From NCBI RefSeq assembly GCF_030269905.1, contig NZ_BSVC01000003.1:186001-250000 (forward strand): a stretch of DNA of 64,000 nucleotides, given 5' to 3'. Shown in pieces: positions 27,424-36,395 of this stretch. The DNA is from Pelosinus sp. IPA-1 (GTDB lineage Bacteria; Bacillota; Negativicutes; DSM-13327). Within the stretch, counting starts at the first letter, position 1. Each line of letters opens with the position of its first letter. The notes beneath the pieces were generated by a model. It made no database searches. It saw nothing but the letters and a program-made list of their open reading frames with translations, and was not told the origin of the DNA. A program made the translations under genes and the position numbers.

Positions 27424-28173
27424 TTGGATATCCCAGTGATCGGAATTTCCGCTAGTATGTTGGTTACTGAAGACGGATCCTGTCTTGGTAATGAACAGGC
27501 CTATGTTAATAAACATTATGTAAAAGCATTAACTTCTGTCGGAGCGGCACCTTTATTACTGCCAATCGTTGAGACTGATGATTCTCTTATAAAAGTACAA
27601 CTACAACAGATTGATGGTCTACTACTTTCTGGTGGCTACGACGTAAATCCACTTTTGTATGGAGAAGAACCATTGCCTGAACTTGAATATATTCTTCCAG
27701 AACGAGATGAATATGAGATTAAATTGATTCATATGGCTCTTGCTATGAATAAACCCATTCTTGGTATTTGCCGGGGAATGCAAATCATTAATGTTGCTTG
27801 TGGTGGCACCTTGTATCAAGATCTAGGGCAGTATTCATTAAAACATTTTAAGCATCAACAAAAAAGCAAAACCGATACTGCCAGTCATACTGTAGAGTTT
27901 ATTCCCAATACCAAGCTGCGTAATATCATGAACGTAGATGATACTAAAATTAATACCTTTCACCACCAGGCTATTAAAGATCTGGCTCCTGGTTTTGTCA
28001 TCAATGCTAAAGCAAGAGATGGTATTATCGAAGGTTTTGAGAGAATAGGAGAAGAGTTTGTTATCGGATTACAATGGCATCCCGAAATGATGATGGAAAA
28101 AGATGCTTCCATGCAGAAAATTTTTCGCAGTTTTATTGATTTTGCCAAAGGAATTAGTTCTTGCCCTTATTAA
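27424..28173 (+). CDS. Gamma-glutamyl hydrolase family protein (peptidase C26)
   Basis: 249 residues, class I glutamine-amidotransferase fold. The nucleophile Cys is in LGICRGMQIINVA, with the His/Glu pair in LQWHPEMM. The family includes PuuD (gamma-glutamyl-GABA hydrolase) and cleaves gamma-glutamyl bonds. Start TTG 27424 follows AAGGAGG. It is the last gene of the sigma-54 operon, with a terminator 34 nt after it. The specific substrate is not readable. Confidence 0.9.
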   Translation: MDIPVIGISASMLVTEDGSCLGNEQAYVNKHYVKALTSVGAAPLLLPIVETDDSLIKVQLQQIDGLLLSGGYDVNPLLYGEEPLPELEYILPERDEYEIKLIHMALAMNKPILGICRGMQIINVACGGTLYQDLGQYSLKHFKHQQKSKTDTASHTVEFIPNTKLRNIMNVDDTKINTFHHQAIKDLAPGFVINAKARDGIIEGFERIGEEFVIGLQWHPEMMMEKDASMQKIFRSFIDFAKGISSCPY

Positions 28174-28206
28174 AACAGCAGCAACAATGAGAAAATAATT
28201 ATAATA

Positions 28207-28250
28207 AATTCCTGCAAAAACTCAAATGAGAATTTGCAGGAATTCTTTAT
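28207..28250 (+). terminator. Terminator of the sigma-54 operon
   Basis: A perfect 12-bp stem AATTCCTGCAAA/TTTGCAGGAATT around a 14-nt loop is followed by CTTTAT. Confidence 0.8.
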
Positions 28251-28444
28251 ATTTTAAGGTTAGATGGTGTTTCAGCCAGTGTATAGAGAATAGATACTAA
28301 ATCCTAATTTGCATATTCTGTCGACCTGTTATAAAATTAATAAATTAAGGAAGATATAAAATTGGTTTAGATTCGTTTATATTTTAACGGATCAACTGAA
28401 CCCTTTACATATGGGAAAACTATCAGTAAGATAGGAGTGATCTA

Positions 28445-29134
28445 GTGAGTTGCGAAAATTCTGAGAATAAATCTGATTTTTGTTTTGGAGTTCAGAATTC
28501 CAATAATGGTACTTCTAGTAATGGCTTGGGATCAGAAATTTCAAATAGTACTTCTAGCTGCGGCTTTGGTGTAGAGACTCCCAGTAAGGATCTGGATAGT
28601 AATTACGGGGGAATTTCAAGAAACGAAGCCGGGGTAGATTCATTTTTAGATATGTTAAATACGAATCGTGGCAATACTAAAGGAATTGCTGGGGGAGAAG
28701 CTTATTTAGGAGCTGTTACTAGTTCTTATGATTATGATGATGAGTCTATAGAAGATTTGTGTGATGAAATTGAGATTGGTAATGGTGAGAGTTGGATTGA
28801 GCGTGGGAGTATATTTGGGTCGGCAATCAAAATAGTTACAGACTTTTATAATAAATACTTTCAACCAGAAACACAGAGTATTGGAAAAGTCATTGGTGAT
28901 ATAGATAAAACAATAGCATCAGCAATCGAAGAGGTTTCAAGTGGGGGTTGGGATAAGTCCTACAGAAACATTCAATTAGATGGTTGCATCGGGGCGGGTA
29001 TGGCAGAGTCTTCTGATGAAACAGAGATACGTTTCATCGGAAAGGATACGAATGGAATTAAGCTTAATGGTTCGGTAGGAGAAATTTTAAGTGCTAGTGG
29101 TGATGGGGTAGTAGATCAATCGGGTAGTGAATAG
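28445..29134 (+). CDS. Acidic Ser/Gly/Asn-rich protein, candidate type I secretion substrate
   Basis: 229 residues from GTG 28445 (AGGAGTG upstream). No signal peptide. The first 60 residues are low-complexity Ser/Asn/Gly with a repeated FGV element (CFGVQNS, GFGVETP). The middle is strongly acidic (DYDDESIEDLCDEIEIG), and the C-terminus is Gly/Asp-rich, ending GEILSASGDGVVDQSGSE. An unprocessed, acidic, glycine-rich protein next to an ABC-HlyD-ABC exporter is what type I substrates look like, but no RTX nonapeptides are seen. A terminator separates it from the exporter, so the link rests on proximity. Confidence 0.5.
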   Translation: MSCENSENKSDFCFGVQNSNNGTSSNGLGSEISNSTSSCGFGVETPSKDLDSNYGGISRNEAGVDSFLDMLNTNRGNTKGIAGGEAYLGAVTSSYDYDDESIEDLCDEIEIGNGESWIERGSIFGSAIKIVTDFYNKYFQPETQSIGKVIGDIDKTIASAIEEVSSGGWDKSYRNIQLDGCIGAGMAESSDETEIRFIGKDTNGIKLNGSVGEILSASGDGVVDQSGSE

Positions 29135-29191
29135 GATAATTTCGACCTCATAAACAATGTTTTCTCTCTAGTAACAAGATACAGGAAAAGT

Positions 29192-29208
29192 ATGACATAA
29201 TAATGACA
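29192..29208 (-). promoter_or_regulatory. Third Pho-box-like repeat (minus orientation)
   Basis: On the minus strand TGTCAT-N5-TGTCAT recurs with the same 11-bp period as the sites at 14839 and 35300, and TATCTT (29181-29176) sits at the equivalent -10 distance. It would fire towards the end of the 28445 gene, giving an antisense RNA, or act as an operator. Weak on its own. Confidence 0.35.
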
Positions 29209-29256
29209 AAACAGTATTATTTGCTTCTGATTATAGATAAACGGTAATTAAAAAAT

Positions 29257-29307
29257 AAATTGCTACCTTTCAGTAAATGTACTCAAAGATAGCAATTTAT
29301 TTTTTTT
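29257..29307 (+). terminator. Terminator downstream of the 28445 gene
   Basis: AAATTGCTACCTTT pairs with AAAGATAGCAATTT (one mismatch) and is followed by ATTTTTTTT. Confidence 0.85.
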
Positions 29308-29330
29308 AATCTATTTTTGTATATGAAGAA

Positions 29331-29360
29331 ATGTCGTAAAATGTTGTAAAGTGTTGTTCG
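29331..29360 (+). promoter_or_regulatory. Three tandem decamers upstream of the exporter operon
   Basis: ATGTCGTAAA, ATGTTGTAAA and GTGTTGTTCG lie head to tail with a 10-bp period, so the TGTYGT core faces one side of the helix. A -10-like TATAGC follows at 29372-29377. OmpR-type winged-helix regulators bind such 10-11 bp tandem repeats. No binding protein can be named. Confidence 0.5.
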
Positions 29361-29506
29361 AAAAGTCTTGCTATAGCGCAAAATATGTGACAGAATCTAT
29401 AACCATATGGAACTTATTTGAAATAACGACAAAAAATAACACGAGACTATGATGAATGATAGTTGAAAATACGATATATATGTAAGCACAAAGGAAAGGA
29501 ATAGTG

Positions 29507-31657
29507 ATGGAAGATATAACGATGGAAAAGAGAAAGTCAACCTATGCAAGCACTGCGAAAACCTGTTTAGCAGTAGTAGCAAAAGGATTTGGGATACCAA
29601 TCGATGAGGAAGCTTTATCAAATAAATATGGAATTACTGAAGAGCTAGCCGATCCGAAAGATTTAATAAAAGCTGCAAAAAAGATTCAACTTAAGGCCAA
29701 AATGTTAAAACCAGGGAAAATGGGACTATCTGTGCTTCCTATTCCTGCAATAGCGATTCAAAATGATGGGACTTATGTAGTTATTGGAGAAAACAATTCT
29801 AAAAAAATACTACTATTTGATCCTGAGCACGGACATTCCATTGTAATCCCATTAGAAGATTTTCTGAGTAAGTGGACTGGAGAAGTTATCGTTTTTAAAC
29901 GGTCTTTTAATTTAAAAGACATTAGTAGGCAATTCAATTTGACATGGTTTATACCTGTTGTAGTTCGCTATAAAAGATATTTCCTAGAAATTTTAGGAGC
30001 AGCATTTCTTTTTCAGCTTTTTGGCTTGGTAGCACCTTTATGTACGCAAGTGATTATTGATAAAGTAATTGTAAATAAAGGGTATATCACCTTAAATGTA
30101 CTTTTAGTAGGAATGGTATTCGTAGTTTTATTTCAAACAGTAATGAATTTGATAAGAACCTATCTATTTACCCATACCACAAATAAAATTGATGTAATCT
30201 TAGGCAATAGAATGTTTCGCCACTTGATGAACCTACCAATACAATTCTTTGAAACAAGGCGAGTCGGAGATACTCTTATGAGAGTATCCGCTTTAAATAA
30301 TATTCGTGAATTTTTAACAGGTACTGCAGTAACTGTGTTGATTGACCTATGTTTTTCTATAGTATTTTTTGCTGTAATGTTTTACTATAGTGCACCTTTG
30401 ACTTTAATTGCTATTGCTGCAATACCCCTTCAATTGCTAACCAATATTCTCGGCACGCCTATTTTTCAAAGAAGGCTGCAAGATTCTTGGAATGCTAGTG
30501 CAGAGAACAATGCTTTTCTTGTAGAGGCAATAACAGGTATTCATACCGTAAAGTCTTTGGCAGTAGAACCACAGTTTAAGTATCGATGGGAAAGAATGGT
30601 GGCAAGAAGTGTTAGTACCAATTTGGACAAAGCGCAGCTCAGCGTTGTCTTAAATAATGGAGGAAGCTTTATACAGAAGTTATTTAGCTACCTAATTATT
30701 TGGTTTGGTGGTTTTATGGTGATTGATGGATCGGTAACAATCGGTCAATTTATCGCTTTTCAGATGATGGCAAATCAGGCTGGTGCACCTTTATTACGCT
30801 TGGTTGGGATGTGGCAATCCTTTCAACAAACAAAGTTGGCTGTTACAAGAATCGGAGATATATTAAATGCAGTACCAGAACCAACATGTTCGCCAGATGC
30901 CATTCGATTGCCAGAAATAAAGGGAGAAATAAAGCTTGAAAATATAACTTTTAGGTATTATATCGAGAGTGACGAGGTTTTGCGTCAAGTTAATTTACAC
31001 GTAAAGCCAGGCATGAAAGTAGGTATAGTAGGACGATCGGGTTCAGGAAAAAGTACCTTAACCAAAATTATTCAACGTTTATACACGCCTGAAGTTGGCA
31101 GAGTTTTAATTGATAATGTGGATATAGGGCAAGCTGATCCAGCTTGGTTAAGGCAGCAAATTGGTGTAGTGTTACAAGATAACTACCTGTTTAATGGCAG
31201 TGTGCGGGAAAATATTGCTCTTGCCCGCCAAGGTGTAAGTATGAAAGAAATCAATGATGCGGCTAGACTTGCCGGTGCTCATGAGTTTATTCTCGATCTT
31301 CCAGAAGGATATGATACTCTTGTAGGGGAACGCGGTGCCACTTTATCTGGTGGTCAGCGCCAGCGGATTGCCATTGCCCGGGCACTGATTTCCGATCCGA
31401 AAATTGTTATATTTGATGAAGCGACAAGTGCATTAGATTATCAGTCTGAAAAGATAATCATGGGAAATATTGATCAGATTGCTGCTGGGCGTACTATGTT
31501 TATCATTGCTCACCGTCTGGCAAATGTTAAAGATTGCGACCTAATCCTTGTTATGGAACGTGGTAAAATCATAGAACAAGGGACACATGATGAACTGACA
31601 AGTCTTAGAGGCATGTATTATAATCTCTATCAACAGCAAGGAGACAGCCATGTTTAA
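29507..31657 (+). CDS. HlyB-like type I secretion ABC transporter, first of a pair
   Basis: 716 residues: C39-like domain (about 8-135), six-helix transmembrane domain (about 155-440) and ATPase (about 475-710) with Walker A GRSGSGKST, signature LSGGQRQR and Walker B IVIFDEATSALD. In the C39-like domain the catalytic DCG is replaced (STAKTCL), and the His position reads DGTYVV, so it cannot cleave leaders. Such dead domains (CLD of HlyB) bind unfolded substrates. AAGGAAAGGA fits ATG 29507 better than the GTG at 29504. Overlaps the HlyD gene by 8 nt. Confidence 0.93.
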   Translation: MEDITMEKRKSTYASTAKTCLAVVAKGFGIPIDEEALSNKYGITEELADPKDLIKAAKKIQLKAKMLKPGKMGLSVLPIPAIAIQNDGTYVVIGENNSKKILLFDPEHGHSIVIPLEDFLSKWTGEVIVFKRSFNLKDISRQFNLTWFIPVVVRYKRYFLEILGAAFLFQLFGLVAPLCTQVIIDKVIVNKGYITLNVLLVGMVFVVLFQTVMNLIRTYLFTHTTNKIDVILGNRMFRHLMNLPIQFFETRRVGDTLMRVSALNNIREFLTGTAVTVLIDLCFSIVFFAVMFYYSAPLTLIAIAAIPLQLLTNILGTPIFQRRLQDSWNASAENNAFLVEAITGIHTVKSLAVEPQFKYRWERMVARSVSTNLDKAQLSVVLNNGGSFIQKLFSYLIIWFGGFMVIDGSVTIGQFIAFQMMANQAGAPLLRLVGMWQSFQQTKLAVTRIGDILNAVPEPTCSPDAIRLPEIKGEIKLENITFRYYIESDEVLRQVNLHVKPGMKVGIVGRSGSGKSTLTKIIQRLYTPEVGRVLIDNVDIGQADPAWLRQQIGVVLQDNYLFNGSVRENIALARQGVSMKEINDAARLAGAHEFILDLPEGYDTLVGERGATLSGGQRQRIAIARALISDPKIVIFDEATSALDYQSEKIIMGNIDQIAAGRTMFIIAHRLANVKDCDLILVMERGKIIEQGTHDELTSLRGMYYNLYQQQGDSHV

Positions 31658-33068
31658 GAAAATAATCGGGTATATAAAAAATAATAAAGTGATTGATACT
31701 CTTCCAGAGAAAATAAAACATTTCTATGAGAAAGTGAAAATAAGAAACATAGAAAAATATCAAAGTAAGGAAGCGGAATTTTTACCAGCGGCTTTAGAAA
31801 TTGTAGAATCTCCGCCATCCTATGGCAGTCGAACTGTACTATGGACATTCTTCAGCTTAGCAATCATTGGATTGCTCTGGGTAGTATTTGGTAGTGTCGA
31901 TGAAGTAGCCATAGCACCGGGAAAAGTAATCCCAAATGGTTATGTTCGAGTGCTTCAAGCTGAGGATAAGGGAATTATTAAGAACATTTACGTTGTAGAA
32001 GGTCAAAAAGTGAATAAAGGCGATTTATTATTAGAATTAGATACGACATATTCTGCGGCGGATCTTGCTAAACTGAAAAAAGAGACCGATAACGCTAAAC
32101 TGGAAGTGGAGCGTTTAACCGCCGAAAAAGAAAACCGAAAATTTCGGCCGCAAAACGTAGCTGGAGCAAGTGAAGAAGATATGTTAGCCCAAACTGGACT
32201 TTATAATAGCCGTAATTTTGAATATCAGACAAAAATTGAAGAAGCACGGCAAATGGTGCAGCAATATGAACAAAATTTGCGTAGTGCTCGTACCGAGAAA
32301 GAAAAACAAACAAAGTTATATCAGCTTGCAGAAGAGAAAGAAAGAAAACTAGAACAATTAGTAAATGAAAATGCCATATCGAAATTCACCTTGATTGATC
32401 AGCAAAGTAAAAGGGCGGAAGCTGAGGACAATTTGAAAGAACAAGAATCGGTAATTTTGGCACAACAAGCCTTGCTGCTAAAAAGTCAAGCATCTTTAGG
32501 TCGGGTTATAGCTGAACGTAACTTGGACGTGGATACACAATTAGTGAATGCGAAGCAGAAACTCTACTATTGCAATGAAGAGTTAAAAAAGGCAGAAGTT
32601 AAGAGTCGTTTATCAAAGATTGTAGCACCAGATGATGGTTATGTAAGTAATTTATCAGTGCATACAATTGGTGGCATTGTAACACCGGCTCAAGTACTGT
32701 TAGAGGTAGTGCCTAATATGGTAAATCTAGAAGTTGAGGCTTGGGTAGCAAATAAAGATATCGGTTTTATACAAGAAGGACAGACTGCCGAACTTAAGGT
32801 AGAGACGTTTAGTTTTCAGAAATATGGTACTGTGCCCGCTATTATTGAAAATGTGAGTCAGAACGCAGTTGAAGATAGTGAAAAGGGTCGTGTATATAGA
32901 GTATTATTACAAATGGATAGGGATTATGTCGTTGTAAACAATCGTGAAGTACGTTTGAATAGTGGCATGACGGTCAGCGCTGAAATTAAAATTAGGCAAA
33001 AGAAAATATATGAATTTTTCCTAGAACCATTTAAAAAGTACCAAAGCGAATCTTTGAGAGAGAGATAA
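31650..33068 (+). CDS. HlyD-family membrane fusion protein
   Basis: 472 residues. A cytoplasmic N-terminus (1-60) is followed by one membrane helix (about 66-85), a lipoyl half-motif (KGIIKNIYVVEGQKVNKGD), a long coiled coil (about 145-300, rich in Glu, Lys and Gln), the second lipoyl half (IVAPDDGYVSNLSV) and a beta-barrel domain. It joins the inner-membrane ABC transporter to an outer-membrane TolC channel, so its presence fits a diderm cell. It lies between the two ABC genes, overlapping the first and 4 nt before the second. No tolC gene is in the window. Confidence 0.94.
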   Translation: MFKKIIGYIKNNKVIDTLPEKIKHFYEKVKIRNIEKYQSKEAEFLPAALEIVESPPSYGSRTVLWTFFSLAIIGLLWVVFGSVDEVAIAPGKVIPNGYVRVLQAEDKGIIKNIYVVEGQKVNKGDLLLELDTTYSAADLAKLKKETDNAKLEVERLTAEKENRKFRPQNVAGASEEDMLAQTGLYNSRNFEYQTKIEEARQMVQQYEQNLRSARTEKEKQTKLYQLAEEKERKLEQLVNENAISKFTLIDQQSKRAEAEDNLKEQESVILAQQALLLKSQASLGRVIAERNLDVDTQLVNAKQKLYYCNEELKKAEVKSRLSKIVAPDDGYVSNLSVHTIGGIVTPAQVLLEVVPNMVNLEVEAWVANKDIGFIQEGQTAELKVETFSFQKYGTVPAIIENVSQNAVEDSEKGRVYRVLLQMDRDYVVVNNREVRLNSGMTVSAEIKIRQKKIYEFFLEPFKKYQSESLRER

Positions 33069-33072
33069 CAAA

Positions 33073-35235
33073 ATGTCTAAACAAATAATGCAAGAAGAAC
33101 AAGAGGAAATACAAGAAACTGTTTTTGTTGATTCAGCCTTACAATGTCTTTTGAGGATTTCCCAAATAATTGGGGTCGCAGCTGATGAAAAACAAATACG
33201 GCGTGCTCATATTATAGGAAAAGCCGGTATGGATTTAGCAACTCTCGTCCGTACTGCGAAAGAAATGGGGCTCAAGGCTCATTACGTTAATTACAGTAAT
33301 AAAAAAGCCAAGGCATCTTTCCCACTGCCCGCAATTGGGATTTTAGAAAATGGTTGTTATATAGTAATACTGAGTCGAAATAGTGAAAATACGATTGTAT
33401 TTGATCCATACAGAGATCATCAGGTGAGTATTTCAGAAGAAACTTTTATCGAGCAATGGAGTGGTAAGACAATTCTTATTGCAAAACGCCCTAGTTTGGT
33501 AGAAGAGGAAGAAACGAAATTTGGCTTAGCCTGGTTTATTCCTGTAATCATGCAGTATAAAAAGGCATTTGGAAAGATCTTATTATTTTCATTGATTTTA
33601 CAGATGTTTGGTCTTGTCACTCCTTTGTTTACACAAGTAATCATTAACAAGGTACTAGTGCATCATAGCTTAAGTACTTTAAACATTCTTGTTGTAGGTG
33701 TGCTAGCAATTTGCATATTTGAAGCATGGATTACCGGATTAAGAAGTTGTATGCTAAATCATCACATAAGTAAAGTAGATGTTACCCTTAGTGCAAAAAT
33801 CTTTCATCATGTAATGGCTTTACCAATAAAATTTTTCGAGAAATATAAGGTTGGTGAAATTGTATCTCGGATAAGAGAATTGGATAATATCCGGGGATTT
33901 ATTGTTGGATCCGCTTTTACAGTAATTCTCGATAGTGCCTTTTCATTGATGTATCTTGGCATAATGGTTATGTATAGCGGTTACCTCACCATAGTAACCT
34001 TAGTGGCTCTGGGGTTATATATCCTACTTAATTTAGTATTGACTCCCTTATTTCGGAGAAAATTGAAAGAAAAATCGAAACTAGATACGGCAAATCAAAC
34101 GTTTATGATAGAGGCCATAACAGGAATACAAACGGTAAAATCCTTAGCGGTGGAAAAATATTTTATCCAAAAGTGGGATGAAATGTTGTCAAGATATATA
34201 AAGTCGGTCTTTGTTACTGCGAATATAAATAATATCGGTAATAATGTAGCGACCCTAATTCAACAACTCTCTATGATTGGGATACTATGGGTAGGTGTAA
34301 ACCAAGTAATGGAGAATCAGCTATCAGTAGGTGAATTAATAGCCTTTCAGATGTATTCAAATTCTGTAGTATCTCCAGTATTGAGGTTGGTAGATATTTG
34401 GCAAAGATTTCAACAAACAAGAGTATCTGTTAACCGACTAGGTGATATTATGAGTGAAAAGTCGGAGCCTGTTTTTGACCCGGATAGAACCACTCTTTCT
34501 ACAATTCGTGGAGAAATAATCTTAGATCGGGTCACCTTTCGATATAGAGAAGATACAAATGAGATACTTAATCAAATTAATCTAAAAATAGAAGCAAACA
34601 CTAGTATTGGTATAGTTGGAAGATCGGGATCGGGTAAAAGTACACTAACTAAGATTATTCAGAGGCTGTATGTGCCAGAAACAGGCAGGATATTAATTGA
34701 CGGCGTAGATATGGCCCAAGTTGAGCCAGCATGGCTGAGAAGGCAAATCGGGGTAGTACTCCAAGAAACCTATCTGTTTAATGGGAGTATCAGAGATAAC
34801 ATTGCCTTAGCTAAATTAGATGCTAGTATGGATGAAATAATAAATGTAGCACAAATTGCTGGGGTAGATGAATTTGCAAATGAAATGCCAAATGGATATA
34901 ACACAATTGTTGGTGAGCGAGGTGCCACCTTATCAGGAGGGCAGAAACAGCGCATAGCGATTGCCCGGGCACTCCTTATTGATCCAAGAATCCTTATCTT
35001 TGATGAGGCTACAAGTGCTTTAGATAATGAATCAGAAAGTATTATAAAAGAAAATCTTGGAAAGATGGCAGTCGGGCGAACGTTAATTATGATAGCTCAT
35101 CGTTTAACAACGATACGTGACTGTGATACTATTATTTTTATGGAACAGGGAAAAATTATAGAAAAGGGCACCCATACTGAATTACTGGCATTAAAGGGTG
35201 CATATTATGATTTATATATGCTGCAAGAAAAGTAA
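33073..35235 (+). CDS. HlyB-like type I secretion ABC transporter, second of a pair
   Basis: 720 residues with the same layout as the 29507 product and clearly paralogous to it, but diverged. The C39-like domain again lacks catalysis: the Cys position is Ser (DSALQCL) and the His position is Cys (NGCYIVI). The ATPase is intact (GRSGSGKST, LSGGQKQR, ILIFDEATSALD), so both copies should bind and hydrolyse ATP. The order ABC-HlyD-ABC equals rtxB-rtxD-rtxE of MARTX exporters, where the two ABC proteins work together. A heterodimer is inferred. Confidence 0.93.
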   Translation: MSKQIMQEEQEEIQETVFVDSALQCLLRISQIIGVAADEKQIRRAHIIGKAGMDLATLVRTAKEMGLKAHYVNYSNKKAKASFPLPAIGILENGCYIVILSRNSENTIVFDPYRDHQVSISEETFIEQWSGKTILIAKRPSLVEEEETKFGLAWFIPVIMQYKKAFGKILLFSLILQMFGLVTPLFTQVIINKVLVHHSLSTLNILVVGVLAICIFEAWITGLRSCMLNHHISKVDVTLSAKIFHHVMALPIKFFEKYKVGEIVSRIRELDNIRGFIVGSAFTVILDSAFSLMYLGIMVMYSGYLTIVTLVALGLYILLNLVLTPLFRRKLKEKSKLDTANQTFMIEAITGIQTVKSLAVEKYFIQKWDEMLSRYIKSVFVTANINNIGNNVATLIQQLSMIGILWVGVNQVMENQLSVGELIAFQMYSNSVVSPVLRLVDIWQRFQQTRVSVNRLGDIMSEKSEPVFDPDRTTLSTIRGEIILDRVTFRYREDTNEILNQINLKIEANTSIGIVGRSGSGKSTLTKIIQRLYVPETGRILIDGVDMAQVEPAWLRRQIGVVLQETYLFNGSIRDNIALAKLDASMDEIINVAQIAGVDEFANEMPNGYNTIVGERGATLSGGQKQRIAIARALLIDPRILIFDEATSALDNESESIIKENLGKMAVGRTLIMIAHRLTTIRDCDTIIFMEQGKIIEKGTHTELLALKGAYYDLYMLQEK

Positions 35236-35248
35236 AAGAAGTTAATTT

Positions 35249-35282
35249 AGAAATCCCCGCCTATTGGGATTTCTTTCTTTTT
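35249..35282 (+). terminator. Terminator of the exporter operon
   Basis: A 9-bp stem AGAAATCCC/GGGATTTCT is followed by TTCTTTTT. Confidence 0.85.
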
Positions 35283-35299
35283 ACAAAAAATGCATGATT

Positions 35300-35332
35300 T
35301 GTCATAAAATTGTCACGTATTTCCTGTACTAT
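35300..35332 (+). promoter_or_regulatory. Pho-box-like direct repeat and -10 element
   Basis: TGTCAT (35300) and TGTCAC (35311), 11-bp period, are followed by TACTAT (35327-35332) 16 nt after the start of the second half. The stretch TTGTCATAAAATTGTCAC is close to the E. coli PhoB box. It precedes the paralogue of the gene at 14936. Confidence 0.62.
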
Positions 35333-35373
35333 AAAAGTATAAGACTAGTAGATATAAATTCTGGAGGTTGTTT

Positions 35374-35562
35374 ATGAGTGAAATTTCTACGAATCAATAT
35401 AGGAAACCGCTGTTATCAACTTATGATATTAAAAGATACAAATACAGGATCGTAGCAAATTATAAGCAAGAAAGAACAGGAACAACAACTACGCACATTA
35501 AAGTTGAAAGATGTTTTTTAGGTAAGAGAGGGGTATGGGAAGATGTACAGCCGGAAAAATAG
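35374..35562 (+). CDS. Small conserved protein, paralogue of the 14936 gene
   Basis: 62 residues from ATG 35374 with TGGAGG 8 nt upstream. It shares with the 14936 product the pattern YR.PLLSTYDI.RYKYRIVAN..QERTG, then an I.VERC motif and a Trp-containing end (GVWEDV). It is basic and soluble. The function is unknown. It lies just after the secretion operon but behind a terminator and with its own Pho-box-like promoter, so it is probably regulated separately. Confidence 0.7.
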   Translation: MSEISTNQYRKPLLSTYDIKRYKYRIVANYKQERTGTTTTHIKVERCFLGKRGVWEDVQPEK

Positions 35563-35646
35563 TAAAGAGCCAGGTTAACAATCGCCGTTAGTTGTCACCT
35601 GCCAGAGATACACAAAGACTCAAGTTTCGTGAATTATGTAGATAGA

Positions 35647-35712
35647 GATGCTCCCCTTCCGCTAGCAGGTTTATTATTTAACCTGTCTACCGAAAGGGGA
35701 GCATCTTATTTT
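35647..35712. terminator. Long hairpin between convergent genes
   Basis: GATGCTCCCCTT with AAGGGGAGCATC and an inner AGGTT/AACCT pairing form an interrupted long stem, followed by TTATTTT. It serves the small gene upstream and the minus-strand barrel gene. Confidence 0.8.
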
Positions 35713-35768
35713 GATTAAATATCTGTTTATATTCGCAATTGTTAGATACTGCAAGTCATCGATTACTA

Positions 35769-36395
35769 CTAAAACTTATGACTTACGCCGTAACTCATGC
35801 CTTTGGCGGAAACCCCAGTTCCATCACTTTGGTAATCACGATAGCCTACATCCACAGCTGTATCTTTGCCGATGTTATAAGCTACACCTGCTTTCCAATC
35901 TTGTACATTAGAAGATTTTAAATAAGATGCGTATCCATTCATGTTTTTACTAAAGTTTTGTTTATAAGCAATACCGCCATATACTTCAGAGGAAGAATTG
36001 GAGTCCGAATCTGATTTAACACTTGATTTTACACTACCGGTTGAAACCGCAAGATTATCATTTACTTTATATTGAAGGCCAATAGTGGTTGCATCAAATT
36101 TTAGACCATTAAAAGTACCTTGGTAAACACCATTATTATAAATATTAAAGTTTCTCGAATTTGTAGCGAGCTGGTCGCCAGTAATCGCTAACTTACTATT
36201 TAAGCCATAAGCAAATTGATAGCCATTTCCATGATACGTTCCAAGATCTCCAATCCCATTCATACTGGTTTGCAAATTACTGAATGAATATCCAATTTGA
36301 GCCTGACCGGCTCCTAAATCGATTGGGGGTGTTGCTGCTAATGCAGTACTAGCAAATGCTAAAGAAACAAGTGTTGGGAGAATGATTTTTTTCAC
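35769..36395 (-). CDS. Outer-membrane beta-barrel protein
   Basis: 208 residues from GTG 36395 with TAGGAGG 8 nt upstream; the frame extends 26 codons further without a ribosome site. A signal peptide (KKIILPTLVSLAFASTALA) is followed by alternating hydrophobic/polar strands (AQIGYSFSNLQ, YQFAYGLNSKLAITG, TTIGLQYKVNDNLAVS, GYASYLK, WKAGVAYNIG, VDVGYRDYQ) and the C-terminal aromatic GVSHKF. The size suggests 8-10 strands. The role is unknown. It is a second sign of an outer membrane. Confidence 0.85.
   Translation of the reverse strand: MKKIILPTLVSLAFASTALAATPPIDLGAGQAQIGYSFSNLQTSMNGIGDLGTYHGNGYQFAYGLNSKLAITGDQLATNSRNFNIYNNGVYQGTFNGLKFDATTIGLQYKVNDNLAVSTGSVKSSVKSDSDSNSSSEVYGGIAYKQNFSKNMNGYASYLKSSNVQDWKAGVAYNIGKDTAVDVGYRDYQSDGTGVSAKGMSYGVSHKF

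Noticed and set aside
29331-29360. Short tandem repeats as a CRISPR array
   Set aside because: Units of 10 bp without spacers; regulatory direct repeats fit better. No CRISPR array was seen anywhere in the window.
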